Of a DNA stretch of 64,000 bases, positions 31,486 through 41,696 are shown in pieces. Under the pieces are notes generated by a model. That model had not been told where the DNA came from and searched no databases. It worked only from the letters and a program-made list of their open reading frames with translations. Source of the DNA: Leptidea sinapis (Eukaryota; Arthropoda; Insecta; Lepidoptera; Pieridae); assembly GCF_905404315.1 (NCBI RefSeq), contig NC_066281.1, positions 11,808,001 to 11,872,000 of the forward strand. The letters are read 5' to 3'. The translations under genes and the position numbers were made by a program. Within the stretch, counting starts at the first letter, position 1; each line of letters opens with the position of its first letter.

Positions 31486-31880
31486 CATCTAGATAAAGCC
31501 TTTTGCTGCCAGTTTTATAAGTTTAGTGTGCGTGATAAGCTCCGTCTTACACTCGCCATTTGTATGTCACTTTGTATTAGTTTGCGTGCATTGATCAAAA
31601 CTGAGGATAACTGTTAACCTCGATTTTCAGTCTATCTAGATCATAGTTTCTCAACCTTATTTTGCTCACCGTCTACTTTGAGAATATGTTTTTTCTAGAG
31701 TATTTTCGTGTATTTTTTGCCTTTTTAGACTATATTCTTTAATCTACCCACGCCCCATATGCGTCATCTCGATGCCCCCTAATTTTCTCTGGGTCTTCTA
31801 CTGCCCCCCCGAAAGTCTCAAACACCCACAAGGGGGCGTGATCGCCCACGTTGAGAACCTATGATCTAGATGTATAAATG
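31486..31880 (+). mobile_element. MITE-like family D, copy 2, carrying a hAT MITE
   Basis: Left end TTTAAACATCTAGATAAAGC; right end CTATCTAGATGTATAAATG once the nested element is taken out. The ends are inverted repeats of each other. The interior matches copy 1 (GCCATTTGTATGTCACTTTG). Confidence 0.6.
31642..31863 (+). mobile_element. hAT-type MITE with 8-bp target duplication
   Basis: 222 bp, ends CATAGTTTCTCAACCTT and CGTTGAGAACCTATG (imperfect inverted repeats). It is flanked on both sides by ATCTAGAT (31634-31641, 31864-31871), the 8-bp duplication that hAT transposases make. The G+C-rich interior has CTGCCCCCCCGAAAGTC and AAGGGGGCGTGATCGCCC, common in hAT-derived elements. Non-coding. 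Confidence 0.85.
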
Positions 31881-32411
31881 ATCTTATCCTAATTCCAACA
31901 GTTTTGTTGGTCTATGCCATCTAACATTAGCATGTACATAATGGTAGTTAACGTTCTGCAGAGAATAGCAGATGGATACGTTTGTAGCGAATGGTATCGG
32001 CGAGTGTGACCCGCAAGGCAAATGTGCACAGGCTGTAGCTCATTAACGTTGATAGTCGACCGTCAATCAATGTTCATGCCATTATGTGAGTGTCAGTCTC
32101 GATCGACCAACGAACTTACAAATGACATCGTAAATCTGTGATTTCGCTTTCCTCGCGACCTCTATTTATACTATAGATAATTTATACGTCTCGATAGAGT
32201 ATTTTGTTTTGTTTTGTATTAGTTTAGTGTGTTAATTTTCCAAGCTATATATGGATTTGAAAATTCGGATTGTAATACAAACAGATTTAGTAACGAATGA
32301 CTGCTGATATTATACTTAAATTATATGATGATATTATACTATATATACAACCGGATATTGATAACGCCTGTATCACTAAAAAATTCAAACTTTGGTTATA
32401 TGAAGTCGTTG
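31881..32411. other. Mostly unassigned; family D scrap at 32184-32240
   Basis: TTTATACGTCTCGATAGAG (32184) and GTATTAGTTTAGTGTG resemble the left end of family D. The rest is not recognised. Confidence 0.4.
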
Positions 32412-32689
32412 AAAAAGCATCAACTACAAAAGTAAGGAATATGAATGAAACGGGAAAATGAAAATAGCTAAGAATCAATAACCATGAAACGGGAAATAAA
32501 GTTGGATCGCTTAGTATCTTAGTTGGCCACCGAAGGCTATTAATATTGATTCCTCCCATGCCTACGAAGATACGTAAATCATTGTTAGGCAAGTCCTGTC
32601 AACGGCTATAAATAGCTAATAATACTACGGAGGAGTGATTACTAATGACTTAATAGTAGGTGATCAATTACGCTTAGTCCGGTAAATTT

Positions 32690-33000
32690 ACGGCCGTTCC
32701 CAATATTCAGTCTATCTCTTTCTTGAGATAAAAACCGTAACTATCGTTGACTTTTCTGTCCCAATAAACTTATCGACGGTAACTCACCTTATCCGTACAT
32801 GCTGTATGTCAATGGGATGACGTATAGCTTACCAGCGATAGAAGTTTGTATGGAACTTGCAATTCACGCGCCCCAATATAAGGCGATACGAATGACTTAT
32901 CGGGTATATTGGGACAGCTTCAGATTATTGACAGCTAATTACTGACAGTAGAAGGTAGTAATATATCTCTATCTGTAGATAGTATATTGGGAACGGCCGT
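32690..33000 (+). mobile_element. MITE family M1, copy 4 (first tandem unit)
   Basis: 311 bp with perfect ends ACGGCCGTTCCCAATAT and ATATTGGGAACGGCCGT. If the element is counted from CGGCCG, TTA flanks it on both sides, a TWA-type duplication. Confidence 0.85.
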
Positions 33001-33639
33001 TAGACATTCGAAGCTGCATAAAATCCCAACAAGCTGAAAATTAGTAAAAACTGTTCAAAACATAATAATAAATAAAAAGATTCAGTTCCCCATTATTCCC
33101 TTGTATGGAAAAAAATTTACTCGGGGTCGAAGGTCAAAAAATGGGTTTTTCGCTATTTTCAGCAAAACAGTAAGTTCTCGAACGTCTAAGTACTCGGAAT
33201 AAAAATTGTAGATCATAAAATTATCTATAAAAATGTATCGCCACTTTTTTCCTACGAGCCACCGTTTCTAAGATATAACGATTCAAAAAGTAAACGCGCT
33301 AAGTACACTACCTATGACGTACCTCATTGCCTATTATCAATTATATCTGTAAATTCAGTTAAAAAAGCATCAACTACAAAAGTAAGGAATATGAATGAAA
33401 CGGGAAAATGAAAATAGCTAAGAATCAATAACCATGAAACGGGAAATAAAGTTGGATCGCTTAGTATCTTAGTTGGCCACCGAAGGCTATTAATATTGAT
33501 TCCTCCCATGCCTACGAAGATACGTAAATCATTGTTAGGCAAGTCCTGTCAACGGCTATAAATAGCTAATAATACTACGGAGGAGTGATTACTAATGACT
33601 TAATAGTAGGTGATCAATTACGCTTAGTCCGGTAAATTT

Positions 33640-33950
33640 ACGGCCGTTCCCAATATTCAGTCTATCTCTTTCTTGAGATAAAAACCGTAACTATCGTTGA
33701 CTTTTCTGTCCCAATAAACTTATCGACGGTAACTCACCTTATCCGTACATGCTGTATGTCAATGGGATGACGTATAGCTTACCAGCGATAGAAGTTTGTA
33801 TGGAACTTGCAATTCACGCGCCCCAATATAAGGCGATACGAATGACTTATCGGGTATATTGGGACAGCTTCAGATTATTGACAGCTAATTACTGACAGTA
33901 GAAGGTAGTAATATATCTCTATCTGTAGATAGTATATTGGGAACGGCCGT
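33640..33950 (+). mobile_element. MITE family M1, copy 5 (second tandem unit)
   Basis: Identical by eye to the copy 950 bp upstream, including flanks. It arose by the tandem duplication and not by a separate insertion. Confidence 0.85.
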
Positions 33951-34311
33951 TAGACATTCGAAGCTGCATAAAATCCCAACAAGCTGAAAATTAGTAAAAA
34001 CTGTTCAAAACATAATAATAAATAAAAAGATTCAGTTCCCCATTATTCCCTTGTATGGAAAAAAATTTACTCGGGGTCGAAGGTCAAAAAATGGGTTTTT
34101 CGCTATTTTCAGCAAAACAGTAAGTTCTCGAACGTCTAAGTACTCGGAATAAAAATTGTAGATCATAAAATTATCTATAAAAATGTATCGCCACTTTTTT
34201 CCTACGAGCCACCGTTTCTAAGATATAACGATTCAAAAAGTAAACGCGCTAAGTACACTACCTATGACGTACCTCATTGCCTATTATCAATTATATCTGT
34301 AAATTCAGTTA

Positions 34312-34571
34312 ATGTAGGATTTTACACTGAATTAATCAAATACAGTCATAATATGAAAGACCACTTCGTATGAAGCCACCTACAACATCCGTTGACTAAT
34401 TCAATTGACCTCAATAATGCATAACGCTATAGAATGACATGAATCGTATTTTAGTACGCTACTTCAGTTAGACTTATTAAAATGTATGTTTTTGTATTTG
34501 TTTTTTATGTAACCGCCTATGGACATCCGCAACAATTAAGGTGTCAGGAGATGCGATAAGGCGGGAGTATA
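34312..34571. other. Unassigned spacer
   Basis: Nothing recognised. Confidence 0.4.
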
Positions 34572-34885
34572 TTTTATGACAATTAGGGACGAGACGGGTA
34601 GGACGTTCAGTTGATGGTAATTGATAAGCCCTGCCCATTCCAATGCAGTGCCGCTCAGGATTCTTGAAAATCTCAAAAATTCTGTGCGGTATTACAATTG
34701 CGCTCGTCACCTCGGGACAGACGATGTCAAGTCTTATTTGCCCAGTAATTTCACTAGCTACGGCGCCCTTCAGACCGAAACACAATAATGCTTACACATG
34801 ACTGCTTCACGAAAGAAAAACGCACCGTTGTAGTACCCATAATCTAGCCGGAATCCTGTGCAAAGAAGCTTCCCACTGGTAAATG
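34572..34885 (-). mobile_element. Retroelement family A, copy 8
   Basis: Near full length: AATTAGGGACGAGACGGGTA, GTGCCGCTCAGGATTCTTG, AAATTCTGTGCGGTATTAC, TAATTTCACTAGCTACGGCG, GCCGGAATCCTGTGCAAAG. Both hairpin arms are present. Confidence 0.75.
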
Positions 34886-35104
34886 TCCTTAGTCGCCTCT
34901 TACGACACTCTTGGGCCTGGGACTTCCCTATCCTTTCATGAGGAATGCTTAAGTGCTCCTAAGTCGTATCCATCTGGTAAACTGCAGCTAGTAATTGATC
35001 GTGCTCTTCTGAACGAATCAGTCGAAAATATTCTATATTTAATAAATTTTTACTTTTGACAATAACCATAGTGGACAGAATAAAGGTAAATTCAATAAGA
35101 AACA

Positions 35105-35200
35105 ATATTTATATATTTTTTTTTTGTCATTCATAAGTGTCATTTTTGTGACCTACATGAATAAAGTGTTTTTGAATTTGAATTTGAATTTGAAAAGTCT
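35105..35200 (+). mobile_element. LINE 3' tail (family G) ending in (TTTGAA)n
   Basis: TTTTGTCATTCATAAGTGTC, TTTTTGTGACCTACATGAAT, AAAGTG, then three TTTGAA units. A polyadenylation-like AATAAA lies just before the tail. Only the 3' UTR is present. Confidence 0.6.
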
Positions 35201-35634
35201 GTCCGGGCAGCTAGTACTAAATCATTTCGCATCAGTTTGTATGTATATTTATTAAATAGGATTTCCAGAATTAAGTGAAATACATTCCGTTACACACGTC
35301 ATAGTTCATAATAATTATAAGATCGTTCAAATATAATGTGAAGCATTTAATTTATAGTAATGTTAGTTTTGAGCAAAGGGTCGGCGTTTCAATTTAGCTC
35401 AGTTTGATGAAACAAATATATCCCCTCTCTACGTATGCGTAATTATAACGTAATGGAATATGTAGAATGTAAACAAAATACTGTTTTGTAATAAGACCAC
35501 TGAGATACAAATTGTTTCATAATTATGTTGGTGAAAAACGAAACAATAATGCGTGTTAAATAGAATACAAGTAATGCTTTATAAATATGATAATTCTGAG
35601 CAAATTTAACTGATGTATATAATACTAGCTGAGC
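35201..35634. other. Unassigned spacer
   Basis: No gene or repeat recognised. Confidence 0.4.
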
Positions 35635-35690
35635 CAGCAAACGTTGTGTTGCCATATAAAGTAATAAAAAAAAGATGAAAGAAAAAAAAT
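35635..35690 (-). mobile_element. Helitron 3'-end scrap
   Basis: CTAGCTGAGCCAGCAAACGT then GTTGCCATATAAAG matches the 3' end of the inverted Helitron at 10960. The rest is missing. Confidence 0.55.
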
Positions 35691-35734
35691 TAAGAAATAT
35701 CCTTTACTTATTAATTAGTCAATTATTATTATTA

Positions 35735-35882
35735 TATGTTTCGCGAAGTGTGATTTCTCCGGATGATTATTTCTTAATGCGGCAATATGTTCCTTTAATC
35801 TAATTTCGAAATTTCGACCCGTTTGACCTATATATACCCCATTACAAGTGTCACAACTTATTTTATAAACGACGGATTTCCT
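35735..35882 (-). pseudogene. GIY-YIG endonuclease fragment of a Penelope-like element
   Basis: Minus-strand frame of about 48 residues reads KSVVYKISCDTCNGVYIGQT, GRNFEIRLKEH, then HPEKSHFAKH. VVY and the downstream VYIGQTGR with R and EH are the GIY-YIG signature: paired tyrosines, the glycine and the catalytic Arg. A CX2C knuckle (CDTC) sits between, a feature of Penelope-like endonucleases, which nick DNA for target-primed reverse transcription. No reverse transcriptase was found nearby, and an in-frame stop lies just upstream, so this is a 5'- and 3'-truncated relic. A hammerhead-bearing end lies about 75 bp away on the opposite strand. Confidence 0.75.
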
Positions 35883-35955
35883 TTAAAAATCCGTAGGGTA
35901 TAAAATAGCGGTTTCCGGCTCATTTAATTCAGTTTCGTGCCAGAGTTCGGCAAGT

Positions 35956-36100
35956 CAACATCTCCTGAGGATGCCTCGTGCAGAGGGTAAACATATGTCG
36001 AATTGTTTAAAGACAAATATTGGCGGAATTAACACTTAAGAAAACTTAAAACATTTAGATAGTTATGTATTTCCGCAAATTAACGCCTACTTCAATATTT
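35956..36100 (+). ncRNA. Hammerhead-like motif, copy F, one core base lost, with family flank
   Basis: CAACATCTC, intact core CTGAGGA (35964-35970), T, helix II GCCTC/GAGGG with one mismatch, TAAA in place of GAAA, ACATATGTC cleavage triplet, then GAATTGTTT which re-pairs with CAACATCTC as helix I with a 2x2 internal loop. The flank GACAAATATTGGCGGAATTA to AACGCCTACTTCAATA is conserved. The single GAAA change probably abolishes cleavage. Confidence 0.7.
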
Positions 36101-36582
36101 TTTCAAATATTTTTTTTATTTTTATATATTTTTTTAAATATAATATGTATATATTTTAGAGGCCCTTAAACTCTACGACATACAGTATAATACCTTCAAA
36201 TGAGAACCTTATACGAGTTGGTCGATAAAAGTAAAAGTTATTGAAAAACCAAAAGTAAAGTGAAAAGGGTTATTATCAACAGAACAGTTTCCACAGCCTT
36301 CAGTGCAAACAATGACCGCAGACTTCTCGCAAGTCCGAAAGCTATTTCGCCAAGTTCAAGTAAAAAGAAATTCAAAGTTTCCAACTTTGGTAAACTTCTA
36401 AAGTACATGATATATGTGCCTAGTTTAGAAATAATCTGATAAAGTTTTCATTTTATATCTTACTAGAATATTCTCAGCGATTTTGTTTTCTTAGTAGACA
36501 TTTGAATGACATGTAGTTGTGGGGTCACCGTCTCGATAATTCTTACAACTAATTAAACCCCTGAGGTTAATTTGATATATCT
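36101..36582. other. Unassigned AT-rich spacer
   Basis: Starts with a T/A-rich run; no gene or repeat recognised. Confidence 0.4.
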
Positions 36583-36865
36583 AGTTAAATTACTGGGCAA
36601 ATGAAACTTAACATCTTAGTAGTATCTGTTATGATAGAAATGACATAAAAAAAATCTAAAGGAATCAATTTTGAAAAATAAATGCCTTTTATACTTTTTT
36701 ATGCCCTTAATGTTTCAAGGTGACGAGCGCAGTTGTAGTGCCGCTCAATATTTTTGGGGTTTTCTATAATCCTGAGCGGCATTCCATTGTAATGGGCAGG
36801 GCGTATCAATTACCAACAGCTGAACGTCTTCCTGGTCTCGTCACTTATTTTCATAAAAAAACCTG
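36583..36865 (+). mobile_element. Retroelement family A, copy 9, with nested LINE tail
   Basis: Reads AAATTACTGGGCAAATGAAA, ACTTAACATCTTA, is interrupted, then resumes at TTTCAAGGTGACGAGCGC and GTGCCGCTCAATATTTTTG, ending TCGTCACTTATTTTCAT and A7. The interruption is 36619-36705. Confidence 0.75.
36619..36705 (+). mobile_element. Family K LINE tail inserted in a family A copy
   Basis: GATAGAAATGACAT, GGAATCAATTTTGAAAAATA, AATGCCTTTTATAC is the very 3' end of family K. CTTA occurs on both sides (36615-36618, 36706-36709) as a probable 4-bp target duplication. Confidence 0.65.
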
Positions 36866-37029
36866 TTTCATCAAAATAAAATATGGCCAATTTAAAACAA
36901 GTTCACATTTTTATTCTAGGTATTTTATAATTTTGCACAAATGGTCTCTTAATTATTAAGGGACTAAATAGTATACAGGGCAGAGCCGAATGCTGGCCAG
37001 TGCCCACTCAAAGAGCAGCATGAAAATAA

Positions 37030-37377
37030 AGTACACTGCTCAGAGATGAAGATGGTCAGGTGGTGTAAGGGCTGGATCAGGTCAGAAACACACACATAAG
37101 ACACTTTCAAAGTGAGACCTATCGCAGATAAACAACAGAGAGCCGTTTGCGATAGTACAGACACGTTTTCCATCCAACGTGACCAGAAAAGTGCAAGATA
37201 TAGAAATTAAGCCCCAGGCTAGGAAGACCACGAATCATATGGTTGTCCGCAGTAAATAAGAAGCTCAAAGAAGTCCAAGTCAACAAAGAGACGATCCAGG
37301 ATCGAACTGCCTGGAGACACATGATACGGAGGGGAACTAAAATGGGAAAGGCCCAGGCAAAGAAGAAGGTCTCTTAA
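37030..37377 (+). mobile_element. LINE C-terminal fragment, diverged
   Basis: Blocks in order: SEMKMVRWCKGWIR (37050-37092), TFKVRPIADKQQRAV after a frameshift, then an in-frame run LGRPRIIWLSAVNKK, ETIQDRTAWRHMIRR ending in a stop at 37375-37377. This is the segment after the reverse transcriptase in a LINE group common in insects (EMKMLRW, GRPR, TKE--DR-AWR--). Two frame changes and internal loss make it non-functional. Confidence 0.65.
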
Positions 37378-37792
37378 ATAATTAAGCTTTATACATTAGC
37401 ATATTGCATCGTATAGGCCTAAAAGGCTGGCTACAGTCCTGTAATCTATATGGTGTACTGGCATCGAAGATCAGGTTAACCCTGATTAACTCTAATTATT
37501 TGACTGTTTGTTTGAGTGGTTGCAGTTATTATTTTAGCATTTTTGATCTAGGCAAGCAACCAAGCTTCTTGATAGAATGTTAATAGTGGAGACTATAAAA
37601 ATATTAACATGACCCGACCAACGTGAAAAACAGCCCCGAGACATATTTTGTGTCTCGTGGGAAATTGAAGTTCGGTCATGCATTATAAAGATATGTATCG
37701 GTGGCCATAACTCCAGCTAGAATACCTTTACCCACATAACTTAGGATTATTGATTTCATAATATCTGTTAGTTGAAATATGAGACCTAAACA

Positions 37793-38177
37793 TCCCTGCT
37801 AATATTATAAATGTGAATGTAAGTTGGTTTGTTACGCTTTTACGTCAGAGTTACTGAACCGATTTTGATGAAATTTGGTACAGCAATAGACTGGAGCTTG
37901 GGATAGGACATAGGCTATATTTTATCCTGGAAAATGCAATGGTTCCAGTGGTTTTTCTGAAAAACTGAAATTCACGTCGATGAGCTATAACTATAGCAAT
38001 ATTAGGTTTAGTTTGCCATAGCAATCTTGCTCGAAATAAGATTCTTATAATATGTTAGGAACGGGGGCGAAAACGGGAACCGGAACTGGAATAGGACATG
38101 AGATAATCTTGTTATTGTGTTGCTTATTATTTTTAAAACCCCTTATTTACGCGGACAAAGTCGCGGGCATCAGCTAG
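37793..38177 (+). mobile_element. Non-autonomous Helitron
   Basis: 385 bp. The 5' end TCCCTGCTAATATTATAAAT follows an A; the 3' end AAAGTCGCGGGCATCAGCTAG precedes a T. Interior: ACTGAACCGATTTTGATGAA, TGGGATAGGACATAGGCTAT. No coding capacity; it would depend on a Rep/helicase element elsewhere. Confidence 0.85.
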
Positions 38178-38264
38178 TATTTTCTATAACAGTGTAATGT
38201 TAAATATAGGGCTCACTTAATCATAATAGGTTCCCGATATTAACATTTATAAGGAAAAATATGT

Positions 38265-38410
38265 TTTTTTATGGAAGAGGACAAACCAGTTATGTTAAGT
38301 CATCACTGTTGCCCAATCTCTCCTGCAGCACCAGAGCAATCACAGGAGATTTGCTGATCTCTAAGGAAGATATACCCACTTGTTTTAAATGTGTTTTTTT
38401 TTAAATAGGA
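38265..38410 (-). mobile_element. LINE 3'-end fragment (family J), diverged
   Basis: GGAAGAGGACAAACCAG, TGTTAAGTCATCACTG, CAGCACCAGAGCAATCACAG, CTCTAAGGAAGATATACCCA is a decayed family J 3' region. Confidence 0.55.
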
Positions 38411-38499
38411 GGAACACGAAGTCACGTGTCACTTCATGGTTAGTGGTGACGGCGCCAGTACTCAGTTGCAACATGTATGTATTTTATAAATAAAATAAT

Positions 38500-38640
38500 A
38501 AACAGTCTCGTGCCAGATTTTGGCGAGTCAACACGTCCTGAGGATGCCTCGTGTAGAGGCGAAACACATGTCGAATTGTTTTAAGACAAATATTGGCGGA
38601 ATTAACACTAAAGAAATTTGAGTTTTCTTTCATTTGGATT
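38500..38640 (+). mobile_element. Penelope-like terminal repeat carrying hammerhead copy G
   Basis: The conserved unit runs from AGTCTCGTGCCAGATTTTGG through the ribozyme to AAGACAAATATTGGCGGAAT and TAACACTAAAG. It matches the surroundings of copies E and F. No open frame or reverse transcriptase is attached, so it is a solo or truncated end. Confidence 0.6.
38529..38581 (+). ncRNA. Type I hammerhead ribozyme, copy G, conserved core intact
   Basis: Core CTGAGGA at 38538-38544 (CUGANGA), one unpaired T, helix II GCCTC (38546-38550) with GAGGC (38556-38560) around loop GTGTA, GAAA at 38561-38564. Helix III is 3 bp (A64-T71, C65-G70, A66-T69) with a 2-base loop. The cleavage triplet is GTC, scissile bond 38572/38573. 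Helix I pairs TC (38536-38537) with GA (38573-38574) and AACA (38530-38533) with TGTT (38577-38580) around a 2x2 internal loop. A very short helix III and an extra base before helix II are known traits of Penelope-like retroelement hammerheads, which process element RNA. Activity is not shown. Confidence 0.75.
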
Positions 38641-39111
38641 TCAAATAAAATATGTTAAAATTTTATAATTAATATATTTATGTATTTCCTAATTAAATTA
38701 TAATCAGAAATTTTATCTTGTGTGTTGTTTGCTCTTATTATAAAATCATTCAGAAATACGTTTTTGTTTCATTTTTAAAATTAAACTCATTTAACTTTTA
38801 TTACACATTTCCGATGGCTTTACACTATATTTTACCTGAATACTTACATTATTTTTGTCAGCTAGTACAGTATTAAATAGGCAAAGAGATTATCTCGAAG
38901 AATATCGATATATTTCAGCACCTTTGAGACAAGATTGAATAAATGCAATAAGCAATATTCCAAGCTCAAAAGGAATATATGGTTTATGATGACTACCAGG
39001 AAGCTTAGAGAATTTAAAGACCTCGTGGTAATTTGAAGTCGGTGGAAATAATTATGATCAATCCAGAATCAATGTGGGCTTTTAATTTTGAGTTTTAAAA
39101 TAGTAGTAGTT
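38641..39111. other. Unassigned AT-rich spacer
   Basis: No gene or repeat recognised. Confidence 0.4.
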
Positions 39112-39305
39112 AGTGAAATTACTGGGCAAATGAGACTTAACATCTTATGTCTCAAGGTGATGAGCGCAATTATAGTGCCGATCAGAATTTTGGGCTTTTC
39201 AAGAATCCTGAGCGGCACTGCATTGTAATGGGCAAGGTGAATTTGTAAACATCAGCTGAAAGTCTTGATTGTCTCGTCCCTTATTTTCATTAAAAAAAAA
39301 AACAC
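39112..39305 (+). mobile_element. Retroelement family A, copy 10
   Basis: GTGAAATTACTGGGCAAATG, TCTCAAGGTGATGAGCGCAA, AGAATCCTGAGCGGCACTGC, ending GTCCCTTATTTTCATT and A11. 5'-truncated with a clear A tail. Confidence 0.75.
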
Positions 39306-40222
39306 TTTAAAATAAACCCTGTGCAAAAATGTTTCAACGCACGAACTATCAAAGGAAAAGAGACAGTGAAATGACAAAGTTTAAATACAATCAGCAAAAA
39401 CAGTCCAAAATATAGTCATCTGTTAATAATCTTATTTACCCGGCATTACCATAAATTGTGGTACAAAATATTAAAATAATTATTAACATATTATTTTTTA
39501 TAATAAGTAAATTTTCAGTAAGCTATTGATAGATTCCGATAGTTTTGGTGATTATGTTTAAGAAAGTATTTAAATGAAAATGTCTGAAGGTATAATGGTT
39601 CATGTAAGTAATTGTAACAATATAATACTAGAGATACTTGGCCCTTGAGTCACAGTACAAACACTAATATGAATGTAGTTGGACCATCGCATCATCATAT
39701 CAGCTTTAAGACGTACAAGGTCTTGCAAATTCTTGCACTACAGTCTTACATTCTTTTTTAAAAGCTTTAACGTATTCTATTTTTACAATCAAGATTTTGC
39801 TCAACATTAAAATGTAAAAATAATCTTGCTTATAACTGATATGATAATGGATATATTAATAGAAGGTATAACATAATGGATAAACGAAGACATGCATGCT
39901 CACTGTGTTCAATAACATAATTTACATCACATTTGCATTGCTGTTATTGTACAGACGTCATACCAACCACAAATATTTCCATCAATGGAATGAACTGTGT
40001 ATATTGTTTTACTTAGGCTAAGATATTTAATGCATTCATAATCACACTTTCGAAATTATTAAATCATTTAAAAATATGAATTATGACAACACAATAATGA
40101 AGCACTCTCATGATACACATATAACTTCAGAACTTCAATAATAATTACAGAAGTACCATGGAAACAATTCAAACAATTTGGACCAAATTGTGTTTTAAGA
40201 TGGGGTTTTATTTTATGTAATA
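39306..40222. other. Unassigned stretch
   Basis: About 0.9 kb without a recognised gene or repeat. Confidence 0.4.
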
Positions 40223-40589
40223 CTATCTAACCCGACAGACAATGCTCTGTAGATAGTAAAACAAATACTGTTTTATAGGATTTTGCCAATAATATTTCAA
40301 AACATCAAGAAAAATTTCGTAATAAATGCTCCCTGTTGTTACAATGAAATTGTTTCACAGCGGAACTGTCAAACGGTGCGTCACTAAATTCTCTTATAGA
40401 AAATATGTCCATATAAAACAAATATTGGAAATAAAAATAATTATGGGTCCCAAATCGAAATAAAAACTATCCTATCTCTCAAGTTGGACCAAACTGCATT
40501 CCATGAAGTAATCCCCATTAAAACCCGTTCATTAGTTAAGGAGTCCATCGCGGACAAACAACGTGTCACGTAATTTATATATATTAAGA
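40223..40589 (-). mobile_element. Helitron-like element, inverted
   Basis: On the minus strand: 5' TCTTAATATATATAAATTAC, ACTAATGAACGGGTTTTAAT, CAACTTGAGAGATAGGATAG, 3' GTCTGTCGGGTTAGATAG. The flanks are A (left) and T (right). The terminal GATAG replaces the usual CTAG. It shares its body with 27085-27400. Confidence 0.65.
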
Positions 40590-41104
40590 TATACTGATGA
40601 AAACGATACAAAAATCATTTTCTAAGAAGTATAGTAAATATGTTAGAAGCACTTTTAATACTGCTATTGGATAAACTTAGGTTTGTACAATCTTAAATAT
40701 CCACGGTGAAAGGACTATTCAAGAGATGGTATTAATAAATAAAGATCAAAACTAATCATCGATTGCCACGGGAGTAAGACTCCGACTTCTAAGTTAAAAA
40801 TAAAATTCCAATGAGACGAGAATCTTCGGTTCACTGATCGCAAATTACAAATTTACTCCCGCTTAACAAACTCTGCTTAATGAGTCCTGTCTTATTATAA
40901 GATATTATTGAATTTTCTACTTTTGCGGTTTGCTATTCCAGTTGTATTTAAAGTCATATCTTCCAAGTTAAAACTTCTTTAGCATCGTTGTGATTTGAAA
41001 GTCGATGAAACGAAAAAGCGAAGTAAAAAGACGACAGATACATAAAAATTCATAAGATTTAACGTAAGAATGAGATGCATTATACAGTGTTTTGGTACCA
41101 GGCA
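40590..41104. other. Unassigned spacer
   Basis: Nothing recognised. Confidence 0.4.
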
Positions 41105-41300
41105 ATCATAGTTGCAGAAGAGATTGTTTTTGTATGACGCGAGTATACCTTAATATATTCTGATGTTATCCACCAGGACTTCCATCAAGAGAATATAAAT
41201 ATTGTAGCAGTGATAGTAATGTCTTTCATAGCGGTTGAAATCAAGTGTCATCCTAGCAACATGTACCAGGACTACATATGCAGTTAAGAGGCTCATGCAC
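41105..41300. repeat. Dispersed repeat H, copy 1
   Basis: GTATGACGCGAGTATACCTT, TAATGTCTTTCATAGCGG and TTGAAATCAAGTGTCATCCT recur in reverse complement at 49068-49245. No open frame of note and no terminal repeats seen. Nature unknown. Confidence 0.55.
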
Positions 41301-41696
41301 AATGCAAGTTTCACTCCTGACATGTGTAATTTGTAGGCACACAATTTTTTTTTTACCATAGCAATTTGATTGCGATAAAACTTTAGTTCTTATCTCAAAT
41401 CTAATAAGTTTTTTTATATGAGTACTTGAAAAGAAGTAAAGGTTATTTTTGAAAGCAAAGCACGTAATGTTTCATTAGATGTAGTGCAGCGTAGATTGAG
41501 GTGAAGCATATAATATTGCGCTTGTTGCGGCATACGTTGAAGGAAATTGATATTTTGAACTGAGTGCCGACATCAAGCGAATGCGGCGCTGTGCACTCAA
41601 GAGACAATTGTTCCACTATTAAAGTCAGACATTGCGGTGATGTGAAGTGGAAAAATTAGGTCATATGATTATGTGTATACAGTATAGTATTATATA
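41301..41696. other. Unassigned spacer
   Basis: No gene or repeat recognised. Confidence 0.4.

Larger units (their letters stand above)
32412..34311. repeat. 950-bp tandem duplication, two visually identical units
   Basis: Units are about 32412-33361 and 33362-34311, both starting AAAAGCATCAACTACAAAAG and ending ATCTGTAAATTCAGTT. I found no difference between them by eye. Each contains one M1 MITE. The rest of the unit (TCGAAGGTCAAAAAATGGG, TTTCTAAGATATAACGATTC) looks like a dispersed insect repeat that I cannot name. A minus frame (MPNNDLRIFVGMGGININ) is duplicated with it and has no known family. No sequence boundary feature marks the ends. Confidence 0.9.

Noticed and set aside
32287..32592. 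101-codon minus-strand gene, repeated at 33324-33542
   Set aside because: The repeat is just the tandem duplication; the predicted protein is hydrophobic and shows no motif that I know.
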